The notes: generated by a model from the sequence alone, not told the origin. Shown: positions 46,355 through 59,444, counted from the stretch's first letter. The stretch: DNA of 64,000 bases from Hevea brasiliensis (GCF_030052815.1 NC_079503.1:44310735-44374734); one strand, 5' to 3'. A program made the numbers and translations.

Positions 46355-49300
46355 TGTAACACCCCCGTTGTATAGCCTGGTATATTTCACTGTTCCGGTG
46401 ATCGGTGTCGGTCCGGACAATTAATGGGATTAGGGCCACAATTAAGACAATTTGAGAAGCCATAAACACAAATAATTAGTAATGTTTAATTAGTTAACTA
46501 TAAATAAGAAACACAGAACATAAGAGGTTAAACGAGCCGAGAGTCACAGCGATGAGTGACCTCCTCGGGAACGACTGCGAAGTCGTTTTAAACTCAAATT
46601 TTGAACCGTAAAAAGTGACGCTGCGGTCCTTAGGACCCTTATGAACACAGTGGAAAAGAGAAAATTATGAAAAAGAACTATTAAGCCAGTCAAATAATTA
46701 GGTCAGGGAGCCGAAAGAAATATTGGATTATTTGCAAACCGGGATGAACCGGCGAGAGGCAATTTGGTCAATTGACCCCGAGAGCTGACTCCTGACCTAA
46801 CTGTCAAATAAAATCAGAGAAAATAAAATTTTGGAATCGAGAATTAAATTAAAGAACTAATAGAAAAAAAAAAAAAAAAGAGAAAAGGAAAGAGGTTGGA
46901 AAAGTCAAAAGTTATGACATCATGCATGATGTCATAACTAAATTAATAAATTGAATTAATTAATTTGGATTTAGGGGTCTTCCACAAGCCAAAAACGTGT
47001 AAAGGAAAACAAAAGGAAAAAAAATTGGGATTTTCTTCTTCTTCTTCCATCAAGTGCCACCCATCTCTCCCTTTCATTCTCACTCACTTGTTCCACCATT
47101 TTTAAGAATTAGAAAGCTTGAATTTCCTTACTTACTTCCATAAATTCACAAAGTCCCAACATTAAAAATTCTCTTTACATGTTGAAGAAGCATTAGAGAG
47201 TAAAAAGAAAAAGAAAGACTTGAAGGAAGTAAAACCTAGAAACCCACCAAGCAAGGTTAGTGTTTATCTCTTAAATTTTTCTTTATATTAATGATTAACT
47301 ATTTGTATTAAGTTGGAATTTGATAAAAGTTAAAACAAAATGTTAAGATAAGGGATCATAAAGATTTCAGCCAGCATGGTATGAAGGTATTGTTTCATGG
47401 TTTGATTGACTTAAATGAATATATGAACCTTAAGTAGTTGAGTTATTATGGTTTAAGGCTTTGAAAGTAGTTAAATATAATGAATTAGTGAGATTAGGGT
47501 TTCAATGCTGGGGTTTATGAACCAAAAATTGGAGAAATACATAAATGGCATGTTTAACCTATTTTGAAATGAAATAATGGTCAATTATGACCAAATAAGT
47601 TGTGTGGGAATTGTTGGAATAAAAATCAAATTCGTAGGCAGCATGACCAAACCCACTTTGAAGGACCAAAACTCAAATTTTACAAGTCCAATTGATATGC
47701 CACCAATTGGAGATGAAAATAGACATAAAAGAGCACAATTTTCATTAGGAACCATGGCCAAAAACTGACCAAAACTTGGTGAAACAATTGACCAAAGTGG
47801 ATTGATTGCAGGCTGCCACTGCACTAAACTGACCAAATAAACAGTAACTGTTCATTTGGTCATAACTCGAGTTAGACAGGTCAAATTGACCTGAAATTTG
47901 GCCAGGGGTTAGAGGGCATATAGATCTAAAACTTTCATGAAGAACATCACCCCAAATTATGCCATTAACCCATTCAAATTATTGAGCAAAGTTAGGTTAC
48001 CAAACCTGCAACTCTGCAGAATTTTCATTGAGCAGCAATGTTTGGATAGCTATAACTCCCTCTAGAAAACTCGGATTTAGGCGATTCTTGAGCCGATGGA
48101 AACCTAAGACATAGTAGAACATTTCATATGAAGAAAGTTAGACTAAATTATGAACTTAACTTAATCAAATTACTGACCAAAGTTGGACCAAAATCTGCCA
48201 GAACCCAAAAATGCAAGATGAATAAAGGCACGTGAACAGTAAACTTATTTTGGCCATAACTTGAGCTACAAAACTCCGATTGAGGTGATCCAAAAATGAG
48301 AATACACTTAAGACAATAAGGAACATTTTCTATGAAGGAAGTTTTGTCAAATTCCAACAGTAGACCGACCAATGAAACAGTGCAACTTCGGAGAACCAAA
48401 ACCGAAAATTGGCAATTTTGCCAAAATGACCTAAGCTTTAAACAAATGACCAAAACCAACAAGTTTGGTGACCAAAATGTGGTATGTGGGTGAAGTTGGA
48501 GTTCCCATACCTATTAAGCCTTAGAAAGTCAATAATTTGACTTGAATAGTGCAGTGAATAGTAACTCGAAAAACAAAATTTTGAGAACGTCGAATTTAAC
48601 ACGTTAAAGCTAGCTAAATGTGAAGTTAAGTTTATTTTGGATTTATTTTAAGTTTTAGTACTGAAACATTGGAAAATTTCGTGTTTCAGTGGAAAAAAAT
48701 ACCGGGACAGAACCCGAGGAGTCGAGTCAAGGCCAACAGGCGACTCGTTTGAGGTTTGTGCACAACATATACTTTTATAATCATCTTTTGCATAATGTTT
48801 TGAATAATGTGAAATATTGGATTATAGCATTTTTATGATGTTTGATTTAAATTGTGAAAGTTATTGTGTATATTTGAAATGACAATGTTTAGCAAATTGT
48901 TAAGATAAGTTTTGAAACCACAGTGTCATGACCATATATTTGAACACCTCACTAGCACGACTAGTGGGGCTAATTAGTTTCGAATTTTGATTCCTTCTCT
49001 GGAGAAGTGTTAAGGTGTGCCAGTAGAAGAGGATGTGAATGGATATCCATATATTTGAGCTAGCTAGCCTGTGATATGATTTCTCTTTAGCCTCTGGCTA
49101 TTGAGATTCATGTGATTTCTCTTTAGCCTCTGGCTATTGAGATTCTATTTGTTTCGAATGGCGTGATCTAACTGTGGGTTTTATGAAATGTGTTTTGATA
49201 CTTTGAAATGAACTTGGTTTACATGTAAAATCTCATAATGCATGATTGTATTTAATTTTCATGTTTAGCCAAATTTTTGAATGAATGTGCTTTAAGCTTT

Positions 49301-50036
49301 GCATAAAGATTATTTTAGTATATTGTGCACCACTGAGTCCTAGTACTCAGCGATAGCTTTTATTGCTGTCGCAGATACAGAGACTAGAGGAGCAGCAGAC
49401 TGAGCTGCCGAAGTGTGTGAAGTCATCAGCTTGAAGCCTTCGGGTATAATTTATACCCTAACTGCAAATACTTCTTTTGATGTATATATTGCACATAAAT
49501 GTATGGACATGTAAAAATGGGTCTTGAGCAGCTTGTACACAAATTTGTATGAAGTTTATAATAAAGTTTAGTTTGTGTTTCTTTTGATATAAAATTGTAA
49601 GGATGTGTATAAATTGTTTTGTTTTTAATGAAATATGAATGATATTGTTTGACAGTATTTTGAGAATTATTGAACTTGTGAATTTTGAGAAATTGGTTGA
49701 GATTGAGTATGAATTTGAAGCAGTGGTTAGAAAATTATTGGAAGTGCTTTTATTTCAGGTATTTGAAGAACTGGTTTCTCAAAATACAGAGGAAACTCTG
49801 TCAAAATTTTTATAAAATTTGCGTAAAAATAAAATGGGCCAAAAATATTAACTAGTTTTAATTTAACTAAATGTTTTAAGTACTTATTAGATAATGCTCA
49901 CCACTTGTCAAAAATAAGAAAATTGTTTTAAAATCGCTTGTAGGGTACTTAATGAGTTATCGGTAGGTGAAGTTCGGTAGTTCATTAGGTATTCTACGGG
50001 ATCATGTTATGCCTTACAGAGGGGTAAGGTGTGACA
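46355..50036 (+). repeat. E5 5' LTR (3,682 bp)
   Basis: Begins TGTAACACCCCCGTTG and ends AAGGTGTGACA. The LTR hairpin (CTGAGT, loop, ACTCAG) is at 49333-49350 and is followed by CGATAGC. A GCAGC/GCTGC hairpin is at 49392-49408. A 36-bp unit is repeated exactly in tandem at about 49077-49148. Confidence 0.95.
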
Positions 50037-50044
50037 TGTTTTAG

Positions 50045-50056
50045 TGGTATCAGAGC
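50045..50056 (+). other. E5 primer-binding site
   Basis: TGGTATCAGAGC, perfect to initiator tRNA-Met. The spacer from the LTR end is eight bases, against five in E2, E3 and E6. Confidence 0.9.
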
Positions 50057-50225
50057 AAATTTTTGAATTATGTTTTAAATTGTGAATTTGTGTCTTTTCT
50101 TTGTTAAGTACAACTGCTCAATGTCCATAATTGTTACATACAGTGCATTACATCATGAATATGAACTAACGGAGGAAAATCTCCTTGTGTTACTTGTTCA
50201 GGAGATACCCTAACTTCAGCCTGAA

Positions 50226-51400
50226 ATGGAAGAAGGGGATCGCTCAGTTGAGCAGTCTGTTGAAGCTGAGGCACAAGGGGAAGCCCCAGCTTTACCGAAT
50301 GTCAGTGGGTCAGTAGCACCAACCCCACAAATGCCGCAGTTCCCTGCACAATTTGCACAGCAGATGGCTGCGATGTTTCAACAAATGGCTGGAGGTATGC
50401 CCTTTCAAACTCCACCACAACCACCTGTGGCACAACCATTGCCTCCAGCCAGACAATATGATAAATTACTGAAGTATGGGGCTGCAGAATTTAAGGGTAC
50501 AGTGGACCCTTTAGAGGCAGAGCAATGGCTTGAAAGAATGGACAGAGTGTTTAAGAAGCTGCACTGCTCAGAGGAGTTGAAGTTTGAATATTCTGTCGCT
50601 ACTGCAAGGGGATGCGTATGACTGGTGGAAGACCATCCCCCACAGCTTGGCTGAACCACCAGTGCTGACCTGGAATGACTTCATTAGAGAGTTCAGACAG
50701 AAATACATCCCAGACGCATATGTTGATCAGAAGTTGCAAGAATTTTTGAGCTTGAAACAAGGAAATCGATCAGTGGCAGAGTATGAGAGGGAGTTCTCCC
50801 GCCTGAGTCACTATGCGGAGAGTCTCCTTACTACCAGCAAAGCAAGATGCAAGAGATTTGAGACGGGTTTGAAGCCCAGCATAAGGATGCAAGTTGTGGG
50901 ATTTCGACACAAAGAACTTCTCGTAACTTATGTCCCAAGCACTTGAACCGAGAGAGTTGAAGCGAAGCAAACCAGTGAAGGAAAAAGTCGAGAAATTAGA
51001 AAAAGACAAGGGGAAAAATCAGTTGAACAAAGTTACGTGCTACCTCTGGAAAGAAAAAGAAGTTTAGTGGACCCAGCAGGGGTCGAGGTGGAAGGTTTGG
51101 TAGAGGTAGATTTTCTGGTCAGAGACCCCCTAGGTCTGGTCAGCAGTCAAGCAGGGGTTCACATTCTGCCCGCCCCTGTGAGACTTGTGGCAAGATTCAT
51201 GGGGGGGAATGTTATTGGGCCACTGGAGCCTGCTTTAACTGCGGAGGCAAGGGCCATATAGCTAAAGACTGTACTAGTGCTCCGAGATATGGTCCAGCTC
51301 CTACTACTGCCGAGGGATCTATTCAGAGTCCTGCTCCCAGAGGTTCACAGTCATTTGGCAGAGGAAGAGGCAGAGGTAGAGGCACTACTTGCAGCAACAG
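50226..51400 (+). pseudogene. E5 gag (frameshifted)
   Basis: The ATG at 50226 starts an acidic then Pro/Gln-rich N-terminus (FAQQMAAMFQQMAGG). The capsid follows with EAEQWLERMDRVFKKLHC, DAYDWWKTIP and FRQKYIPDAY. One shift lies near 50585, where the frame passes to 50584-50946, and a second near 50930. The Arg/Gly-rich nucleocapsid contains two cysteine motifs: CETCGKIHGGEC from 51177, then CFNCGGKGHIAKDC, the CCHC knuckle. A further shift near 51395 moves into the protease frame. The protein would assemble particles and bind RNA. Confidence 0.9.
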
Positions 51401-52212
51401 GCACGCTTGGTCAATCAGCACAAGGAAGTGCTTCAACCAGAATCTACGCAATGAAACAGCGAGAAGAGGCTGAGACTTCTGATGTGGTAGCTAGTACATT
51501 CTCTATCTCTAGTCAAGATGTATTTGTATTGTTTGATCCGGGTTCAACCCATTCATATGTTAGTGCTAGCATAGTCAGTTCACTTGCTGTCCCATGTGTG
51601 CAAATGGGTTTTGAAGTGCTAGTAACTAGTCCGTTAGGACAAGAGGTCCGGGTCAACATAATTTATAGAGACTTTCCTTTGGTGATCCAAGGACATGTTT
51701 TCCTGTCAGACTTGATTGAGATGCCCTTCAGAGAGTATGATATTATCTTAGGCATGGATTGGTTAGTCAGGCATCATGCTATGATTGACTGTAGACTAAA
51801 GACAGTCACTTTTGGTCTCCCTCTGTACGGTGATGTGGTCATACACGGGGAGAGGCATTTACTGCCATCAAACATCATTTCGGCTGCACTAGCCAGAAAG
51901 ATGATCAGAAAGGGGTGTGAAGCATACTTGGCACATGTGATAGACACCCAAGTGGGGAGTCCAGCACTAAGGGACATCCCTACTGTATGTGATTTTCCGG
52001 ATGTGTTTCCTGATGAATTGCCAGGATTACCTCCAGAAAGAGAGGTGCAATTTGAAATTGATGTTATGCCTAGTGTGGATCCAATCTCCATAACGCCATA
52101 TAGAATGGCACCTGCAGAATTGAAAGAGTTGAAAGTGCAGTTGCAAGAATTGCTTGACAAGGGCTTTATCCACCCTATGTGTCACCTTGGGGAGCGCCAG
52201 TGTTGTTTGTAA
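51277..52212 (+). pseudogene. E5 protease and N-terminal RT
   Basis: The open stretch becomes homologous at about 51400. Its protease triad lies in FDPGSTHSY (Asp codon at 51535), again with Pro in place of Ser or Thr. ILGMDWLVRHH follows near 51750. The linker EAYLAHVIDT and [15 protein letters not shown] lead into RT at about 52090. A one-base loss near 52176 ends the frame within the GFI.P..SPWGAP motif, and the next frame starts at 52179. The ATG at 51277 is incidental. Confidence 0.9.
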
Positions 52213-53486
52213 AGAAGAAAGATGGCACTCTCCGCTTGTGTATTGATTATCGGCAGTTGAATAAGGTGACAATAAAGAATAGATATCCATTGCCCCGCAT
52301 TGATGACTTGTTTGATCAGTTGAGGGGTGCAGCTGTGTTCTCCAAAATTGACCTGAGATCAGGTTATTATCAGCTGAAAGTACAAGAGCAGAGTATTTCT
52401 AAAACTGCCTTCAGAACCCGCTATGGCCATTATGAGTTCTTGGTCATGCCATTCGGGTTAACTAATGCTCCGGCTGCTTTTATGGATCTGATGAACACTA
52501 TTTTCAGACCATACCTCGACCAGTTTGTTGTGGTATTCATAGATGATATATTGGTCTATTCGAGGAATGCAGAAGAGCATGATAGACATCTGCGGATTGT
52601 ACTGCAGACTTTGAGGGAGAAACAGTTATATGCCAAATTGTCGAAGTGTGAATTTTGGCTGAAAGAAATATCTTTCTTGGGGCATGTAGTATCAGAAGAG
52701 GGCATCAAGGTAGATCCAAGTAAGATTGAAGCTGTCCTTAATTGGAGGCCACCCAGAAATGTCACAGAGATTCGTAGTTTTCTGGGTTTAGCTGGATACT
52801 ACCGTAGATTTGTGAAGGGATTTTCCATGTTGGCATCTCCATTGACCAAGCTGCTTAGAAAAGATGTAAAATTTCAATGGACAGATAAATGCCAGCAGAG
52901 TTTTGATGAATTGAAGAGATGTTTGACTGAAGCTCCAGTCCTAACTTTACCTACCCCGGGTAAAGAATATACAGTTTATAGTGATGCTTCTCACAATGGG
53001 TTAGGCTGTGTGTTGATGCAAGATCGAAATGTCATTGCCTATGCATCACGCCAGCTAAAACCGCATGAGAGGAATTATCCGACACATGATTTGGAGCTTG
53101 CAGCCATTGTGTTTGCTCTTAAGATCTGGAGACATTATTTGTATGGGGAGAAGTGCTACATCTACACAGATCATAAGAGTTTAAAGTATTTGGGCACCCA
53201 AAAAGAGCTGAATTTGAGACAGAGGAGATGGTTAGAGTTGATAAAAGACTATGATTGTCTGATAGACTATCAGCCAGGGAAAGCTAATGTTGTGGCTGAC
53301 GCCTTAAGTCGCAAGACTATGGCAAGTCTACGAGTTACTCCTTTGTCTTTGGTACATGAGTTGAGATCATTACATGCCAGTTTAGAGATTAATGATGAGG
53401 GGCAGACAGCAGTTGCATGCCATATACAGCCAGTGTTGATTGATCAGATAAGAATGGTCGCCGTAATGATCGTAAGTATCGGTTGA
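52179..53486 (+). pseudogene. E5 reverse transcriptase and RNase H
   Basis: 435 open codons. RT motifs include [32 protein letters not shown] and the catalytic FIDD at 52536-52547. The thumb follows ([16 protein letters not shown]). RNase H begins with [13 protein letters not shown] near 52977 and continues with [10 protein letters not shown], ending near DALSRK at about 53300. The open frame then shifts near 53450, before the integrase zinc domain. This is the best-preserved enzyme block in the window, with no internal stop. It still lacks the first RT residues because of the 52176 shift. Confidence 0.93.
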
Positions 53487-53494
53487 TGGAAGAA

Positions 53495-54862
53495 GTCTGA
53501 CAGGGCAAGAAACCAGAATTCTCAATCAGAGATGATGGTCTATTGCTACACCAGGGCAGAATATGTGTTCCTAATGATGTTGATTTGAGGCAGATCATTT
53601 TGAAGGAAGCACATGAGTCTTCTTTTGCCATGCACCCTGGTGGCACAAAAATGCATAGAGGGCTAAAGGAGCATTACTGGTGGATGCGTATGAAAAGAGA
53701 CGTGGTAGAGTTTGTATCCAAATGCCTAACTTGTCAGCAAGTAAAGGCAGAGCATCAAGTACCTACTGGGTTGTTACATCCACTACCAGTACCAGAATGG
53801 AAATGGGAGAGAATAACGATGGATTTTATGATGGGACTTCCGAGGACACAGAAGAGCCATGATGCAGTTTGGGTCATTGTTGACAGACTGATTAAGTCTG
53901 CTCATTTTTTGCCAGTCCGGATGGACTACAGTTTAGAAAGATTGGCCAAGTTATACATCGATGAGATTGTGAGACTACATGGAGTGCCAGTATCCATCGT
54001 GTGAGACAGAGATCCTAGGTTTACTTCTAGATTCTGGGGTAGTCTTCAGAGAGCCCTAGGAACTAGATTGAACTTTAGTACTGCATTCCACCCACAGACA
54101 GATGGCCAATCTGAGAGGGTAATTCAGATCTTGGAGGACATGCTACGGGCTTGTGTGATTGAGTTTGAGGGTAGTTGGGATACACACTTGCCTTTGATTG
54201 AGTTTGCTTACAACAACAGCTACCAATCAAGCATTGGGATGCCTCCATATGAAGTTTTGTATGGAAGAAAGTGTAGAACCCCGTTGTGTTGGGATGACGT
54301 GGGTGAAAGAAAGATGATTGGACCCGAAATTGTTCAGCAAACTGAGGAGAAGATCAGGGTGATCAGAGGTCGACTTAAGACTGCATCAGATCGTCAGAAG
54401 TCCTACATTGATCTGAAGAGAAGAGATATTCAGTATGCAGTGGGTGACAGAGTTTTCCTCAAGGTTTCTCCTTGGAAGAGAATTATGAGATTCGGCAGAA
54501 AGGGGAAACTGAGTCCTCGTTTCATTGGGCCATATAAGGTTCTGGAAAGAGTGGGTCCTTTGGCATATCGGTTGGCACTACCTCCAGAGTTGGAGAAGAT
54601 ACATAATGTCTTCCATGTGTCTATGTTGAGGAGGTACCGATCAGACCCATCTCATGTACTACCAGTAGAAGAAATAGAAGTAAATCCAGACCTCACATAT
54701 GAAGAAGAACCCATAAAGATTCTGGCTTATGAGGTGAAGCAGCTGCGGAATAAGCAGATACCGTTGGTAAAAGTGCTGTGGAACCATCATTCGGGCCAAG
54801 AAGCTACTTGGGAACGAGAGAAGGACATGAGGAGACAACACCCACAGCTGTTCAGAGATTGA
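53495..54862 (+). pseudogene. E5 integrase and chromodomain (one internal stop)
   Basis: The HHCC domain spans about 53610-53750 (MHPGGTKMHRGL, CLTCQQVKAEHQ). The DDE core starts at WKWERITMDFMMGLP. A single TGA at 54002-54004 lies in the conserved S-DRDPRF motif (consistent with one substitution in a Ser codon). The same frame continues through HPQTDGQSERVIQILED without the insert seen in E3. The GPY/F-type end (SPRFIGPYKVLERVGP) and FHVSMLRRYRSDPSHV follow. The chromodomain spans about 54690-54850 (KVLWNHHSGQEATWERE). The natural stop is TGA at 54860. Confidence 0.92.
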
Positions 54863-54872
54863 TACCAGGTAA

Positions 54873-54908
54873 AAATTTCGAGACGAAATTTATTTAAGGG
54901 GGGGAGAA
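54873..54908 (+). promoter_or_regulatory. Pre-PPT inverted repeat and polypurine tract of E5
   Basis: AAATTTCG-AGA-CGAAATTT (54873-54891) is followed by AAGGGGGGGAGAAT directly before the 3' LTR. It is the same design as in E3, with a loop one base shorter. Confidence 0.9.
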
Positions 54909-54909
54909 T

Positions 54910-57900
54910 TGTAACACCCCCGTTGTATAGCCTGGTATATTTTACTGTTCCGGTGATCGGTGTCGGTCCGGACAATTAATGGGATTAGGGCCACACTTAA
55001 GACAATTTGAGAAGCCATAAACACAAATAATTAGTAATGTTTAATTAGTTAACTATAAATAAGAAACACAGAACATAAGAGGTAAAACGAGCCGAGAGTC
55101 ACAGCGATGAGTGACCTCCTCGGGAACGACTGCAAAGTCATTTTAAACTCAAATTTTGAACCGTAAAAAGTGACGCTGCGGTCCTTAGGACCCTTATGAA
55201 CACAGTGGAAAAGAGAAAATTAAGAAAAAGAACTGTTAAGCCAGTCAAATAATTATGTCAGGGAGACGGAATAAATATTGGATTATTTGCAAACCAGATG
55301 TAATGCGAGGGGCAATTTGGTCAATTGACCGAGAGTGACTCTGACCTAATCACAAATAAAATCGGAGAAAAGAAAATTTCGGAATCGAGAATTAAATTAA
55401 AGAACTAATAGAAAAATGAAAAAAAAATAAAAAAAAAAAAGAGAAAAGGAAAGAGGTTGGAAAAGTCAAAAGTTATGACATCATGCATGTAATTTGGATT
55501 TAGGGGTCTTCCATAAGCCAAAAACGTGTAAAGGAAAACAAAAGGAAAAAAATTTGGGATTTTCTTCTTCTTCTTCCATCAAGTGCCACCCATCTCTCCC
55601 TTTCATTCTCACTCACTTGTTCCACCATTTTTAAGAATTAGAAAGCTTGAATTTCCTTACTTACTTCCATAAATTCACAAAGTCCCAACATTAAAAATTC
55701 TCTTTACATGTTGAAGAAGCATTAGAGAGTAAAAAGAAAAAGAAAGACTTGAAGGAAGTAAAACCTAGAAACCCACCAAGCAAGGTTAGTGTTTATCTCT
55801 TAAATTTTTCTTTATATTAATGATTAACTATTTGTATTAAGTTGGAATTTGATAAAAGTTAAAACAAAATGTTAAGATAAGGGATCATAAAGATTTCAGC
55901 CAGCATGGTATGAAGGTATTGTTTCATGGTTTGATTGACTTAAATGAATATATGAACCTTAAGTAGTTGAGTTATTATGGTTTAAGGCTTTGAAAGTAGT
56001 TAAATATAATGAATTAGTGAGATTAGGGTTTCAATGCTGGGGTTTATGAACCAAAAATTGGAGAAATACATAAATGGCATGTTTAACCTATTGTGAAATG
56101 AAATAATGGTCAATTATGACCAAATAATTTGTGTGGGAATTGTTGGAATAAAAATCAAATTCGTAGGTCAATGGTCATGCTGGCGGCAGATGACCAAACC
56201 CACTTTGAAGGACCAAAACTCAAATTTTACAAGTCCAATTGATATGCCACCAATTGGAGATGAAAATAGACATAAAAGAGCACAATTTTCATTAAGGAAC
56301 CATGGCAAAAAACTGACCAAAACTTGGTGAAACAATTGACCAAAGTGGATTGATTGCAGGCTGCCATCGCACTAAATCGACCAAATAAACAAGAATCGCT
56401 CATTTGGTCATAACTCGAGTTAGACAGGTCAAATTGACCTGAAATTTGGCCAGGGGTTAGAGGGCATATAGATCTAAAACTTTCATGAAGAAATCACCCC
56501 AAATTATGCCATTAACCCATTCAAATTATTGAGCAAAATTAGGTTACCAAACCTGCAACTCTGCAGAATTTTCATTGAGCAGCAATGTTTGGATAGCTAT
56601 AACTCCCTCTAGAAAACTCGGATTTAGGCGATTCTTGAGCCGATGGAAACCTAAGACATAGTAGAACATTTCATATGAAGAAAGTTAGACCAAATTATGA
56701 ACTTAACTTAATCAAATTACTGACCAAAGTTGGACTAAAATCTGCGTAACCCAAAATGCAGATGAGCGATTGCACGTGAACAAGAAACTTATTTTGGCCA
56801 TAACTTGAGCTACAAAACTCCGATTGAGGTGATCCAAAAATGAGAATACACTTAAGACAATAAGGAACATTTTCTATGAAGGAAGTTTTGTCAAATTCCA
56901 ACAGTAGACCGACCAATGAAACAGTGCAACTTCGGAGAACCAAAACCGAAAATTGGCAATTTTGTCAAAATGACCTAAGCTTTAAACAAATGACCAAAAC
57001 CAACAAGTTTGGTGACCAAAATGTGGTATGTGGGTGAAGTTGGAGTTCCCATACCTATTAAGCCTTAGAAAGTCAATAATTTGACTTGAATAGTGCAGTG
57101 AATAGTAACCCGAAACACAAAATTTTGAGAACGTCGAATTTAACACGTTAGAGCTAGCTAAATATGAAGTTAAGTTTATTTTCGATTTATTTTAAGTTTT
57201 AGTACTGAAACATTGGAAAATTTCGTGTTTCAGTGGAAAAAAATACCGGGACAGAACCCGAGGAGTCGAGTCAAGGCTAACAGGTGACTCGTTTGAGGTT
57301 TGTGCACAACATATACTTTTATAATCATCTTTTGCATAATGTTTTGAATAATGTGAAATATTGGATTATAGCATTTTTATGATGTTTGATTTAAATTGTG
57401 AAAGTTATTGTGTATATTTGAAATGACAATGTTTAGCAAATTGTTAAGATAAGTTTTGAAACCACAGTGTCATGACCATATATTTGAACACCTCACTAGC
57501 ACGACTAGTGGGGCTAATTAGTTTCGAGTTTTGATTCCTTCTCTGGAGAAGTGTTGAGGTGTGCCAGTAGAAGAGGATGTGAATGGATATCCATATATTT
57601 GAGCTAGCTAGCCTGTGATATGATTTCTCTTTAGCCTCTGGCTATTGAGATTCATGTGATTTCTCTTTAGCCTCTAGCTATTGAGATTCTATTTGTTTTG
57701 AATGGCGTGATCTAACTGTCGCAGATAGACTAGAGGAGCAGCAGACTGAGCTGCTGAAGTGTGTGAAGTCATCAGCTTGAAGCCTTCGGGTATAATTTAT
57801 ACCCTAACTGCAAATACTTCTTTTGATGTATATATTGCACATAAATGTATGGACATGTAAAAATGGGTCTTGAGCAGCTTGTACACAAATTTGTATGAAG

Positions 57901-58382
57901 TTTATAATAAAGTTTAGTTTGTGTTTCTTTTGATATAAAATTGTAAGGATGTGTATAAATTGTTTTGTTTTTAATGAAATATGAATGATATTGTTTGACA
58001 GTATTTTGAGAATTATTGAACTTGTGAATTTTGAGAAATTGGTTGAGATTGAGTATGAATTTGAAGCAGTGGTTAGAAAATTATTGGAAGTGCTTTTATT
58101 TCAGGTATTTGAAGAACTGGTTTCTCAAAATACAGAGGAAACTCTGTCAAAATTTTTATAAAATTTGCGTAAAAATAAAATGGGCCAAAAATATTAACTA
58201 GTTTTAATTTAACTAAATGTTTTAAGTACTTATTAGATAATGCTCACCACTTGTCAAAAATAAGAAAATTGTTTTAAAATCCCTTGTAGGGTACTTAATG
58301 AGTTATCGGTAGGTGAAGTTCGGTAGTTCATTAGGTATTCTACGGGATCATGTTATGCCTTACAGAGGGGTAAGGTGTGACA
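54910..58382 (+). repeat. E5 3' LTR (3,473 bp, internally deleted)
   Basis: Collinear with the 5' LTR. It lacks about 35 bases near 55489, where ATGATGTCATAAC..AATTAAT is missing after GACATCATGCATG. It also lacks a larger block at about 57719, where CTAACTGT jumps to CGCAGATAG. The second deletion removes the conserved hairpin and its surroundings. The region around 55285-55370 also shows several small losses relative to 46730-46810. Confidence 0.93.
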
Positions 58383-58387
58383 TCCCA

Positions 58388-59315
58388 CAATGGCCGTATG
58401 TGACTGGGGCTGGTCCCCTCACTGTGGACCCTGGAATACTAACCATTAAAGCTACTAGCTGACTCCTACTGAATGTAGACCCCTATCCCTGTATCTGGGA
58501 CTGTGCCTGTCTTTGTGGTCCCTTGGGCTTTTTACTAGCTGTATAGGTGGAACTGGACTACCTAAGATCTCCCGAGTCCTTCTACTCTGCTCACTATCTC
58601 TGACATGATCAACGCTCATAGCTGCAACAACTAGCTAAGTGAAATCCTTCATCTATAGTGCTATGATGTGGAGCTTAATGTTATCATTAAGACCCTTTGC
58701 AAATTTTTTGCATCTATCAGCCTCTGTAGGTACAATCTCCCTAGCATATCTGCTCAGCCGAACAAACTCTCTCTCATATTCTGCCATAGTAAGGTGTCTC
58801 TACCTCAAGTTAATAAATTCTCTCCTTTTATCTTTAAGATAGATATGGCTAAAATATTTCCTCCTGAACTTAGCCAGAAAGAACTCCCAAGTTAACTCAG
58901 CAGGCTGGACCTCATGTGATATTGTGTCTCACCACTGATATGCATCTTCCTAAAGTAAGGCAATTGCACATTCTAAACTCTGCTCAGGAGTACAGTGCAA
59001 CTGCTGGAAAATCCTCTCTGTCCTCTCCAACCAATACTCAATAGCTGCTGGATCATCTTCTTTCTTTCCCTTAAAATCCACTGCCCCATATTTTCTAAGC
59101 TTCTCCAAGTGGGACTTCTGTGAAGGTTGAGCCTGTGGGATGGCTCCTGTCAACTGTCTCAAAAAATCAATCATTTGTTGGAAAAAGAACTATTGTGGCT
59201 CTGTAGCTTATCCAGATGCCTGTGTAGCTGGATCTCTCATGTCTCTGTTACTCCTACCACTAGGGGCTTGACTTTTTACCTCCTCATCAAAAGCCCTTTG
59301 TGATTCTGACTCCAT
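58388..59315 (-). pseudogene. E6 gag, N-terminal and capsid part
   Basis: The minus-strand ATG at 59315 starts MESESQRAFDEEV, parallel to E2 and E3 gag starts. The open stretch 59174-58950 encodes FLRQLTGAIP, LEKLRKYGAVDFKGKKEDD, YWLERTERIFQQLHC and TPEQSLECAIALL. Further capsid sequence with stops runs to 58388, where E5 interrupts it between the cysteines of the zinc-knuckle region. The remaining part of the same gene is at 46349 and below. Confidence 0.85.
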
Positions 59316-59444
59316 TCTTTAACCTAAAATAGACAGGAAAGTAGATCTGTATAAGTGTCACCTCAATTCCCTATAGATGCAATGCATGATCACACACATG
59401 TTATGTCTTTCTATCTATCTAGGTCTAGGAACGCTTAAACCAAA

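Larger units (their letters stand above)
46355..58382 (+). mobile_element. E5: complete Tekay-like Ty3/gypsy element (TSD TCCCA)
   Basis: A 12,028-base element with LTRs at 46355-50036 and 54910-58382, primer site, gag, protease, RT, RNase H, integrase, chromodomain and purine tract. The target duplication TCCCA is perfect at 46350-46354 and 58383-58387. The first 130 LTR bases differ at about two positions, so it is the youngest complete element here. It sits inside the zinc-knuckle coding region of E6 gag in the opposite orientation. Frameshifts in gag (about 50585, 50930 and 51395), one in RT (about 52176), one before integrase (about 53450) and a TGA in integrase mean it cannot make full gag-pol. 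Confidence 0.95.
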
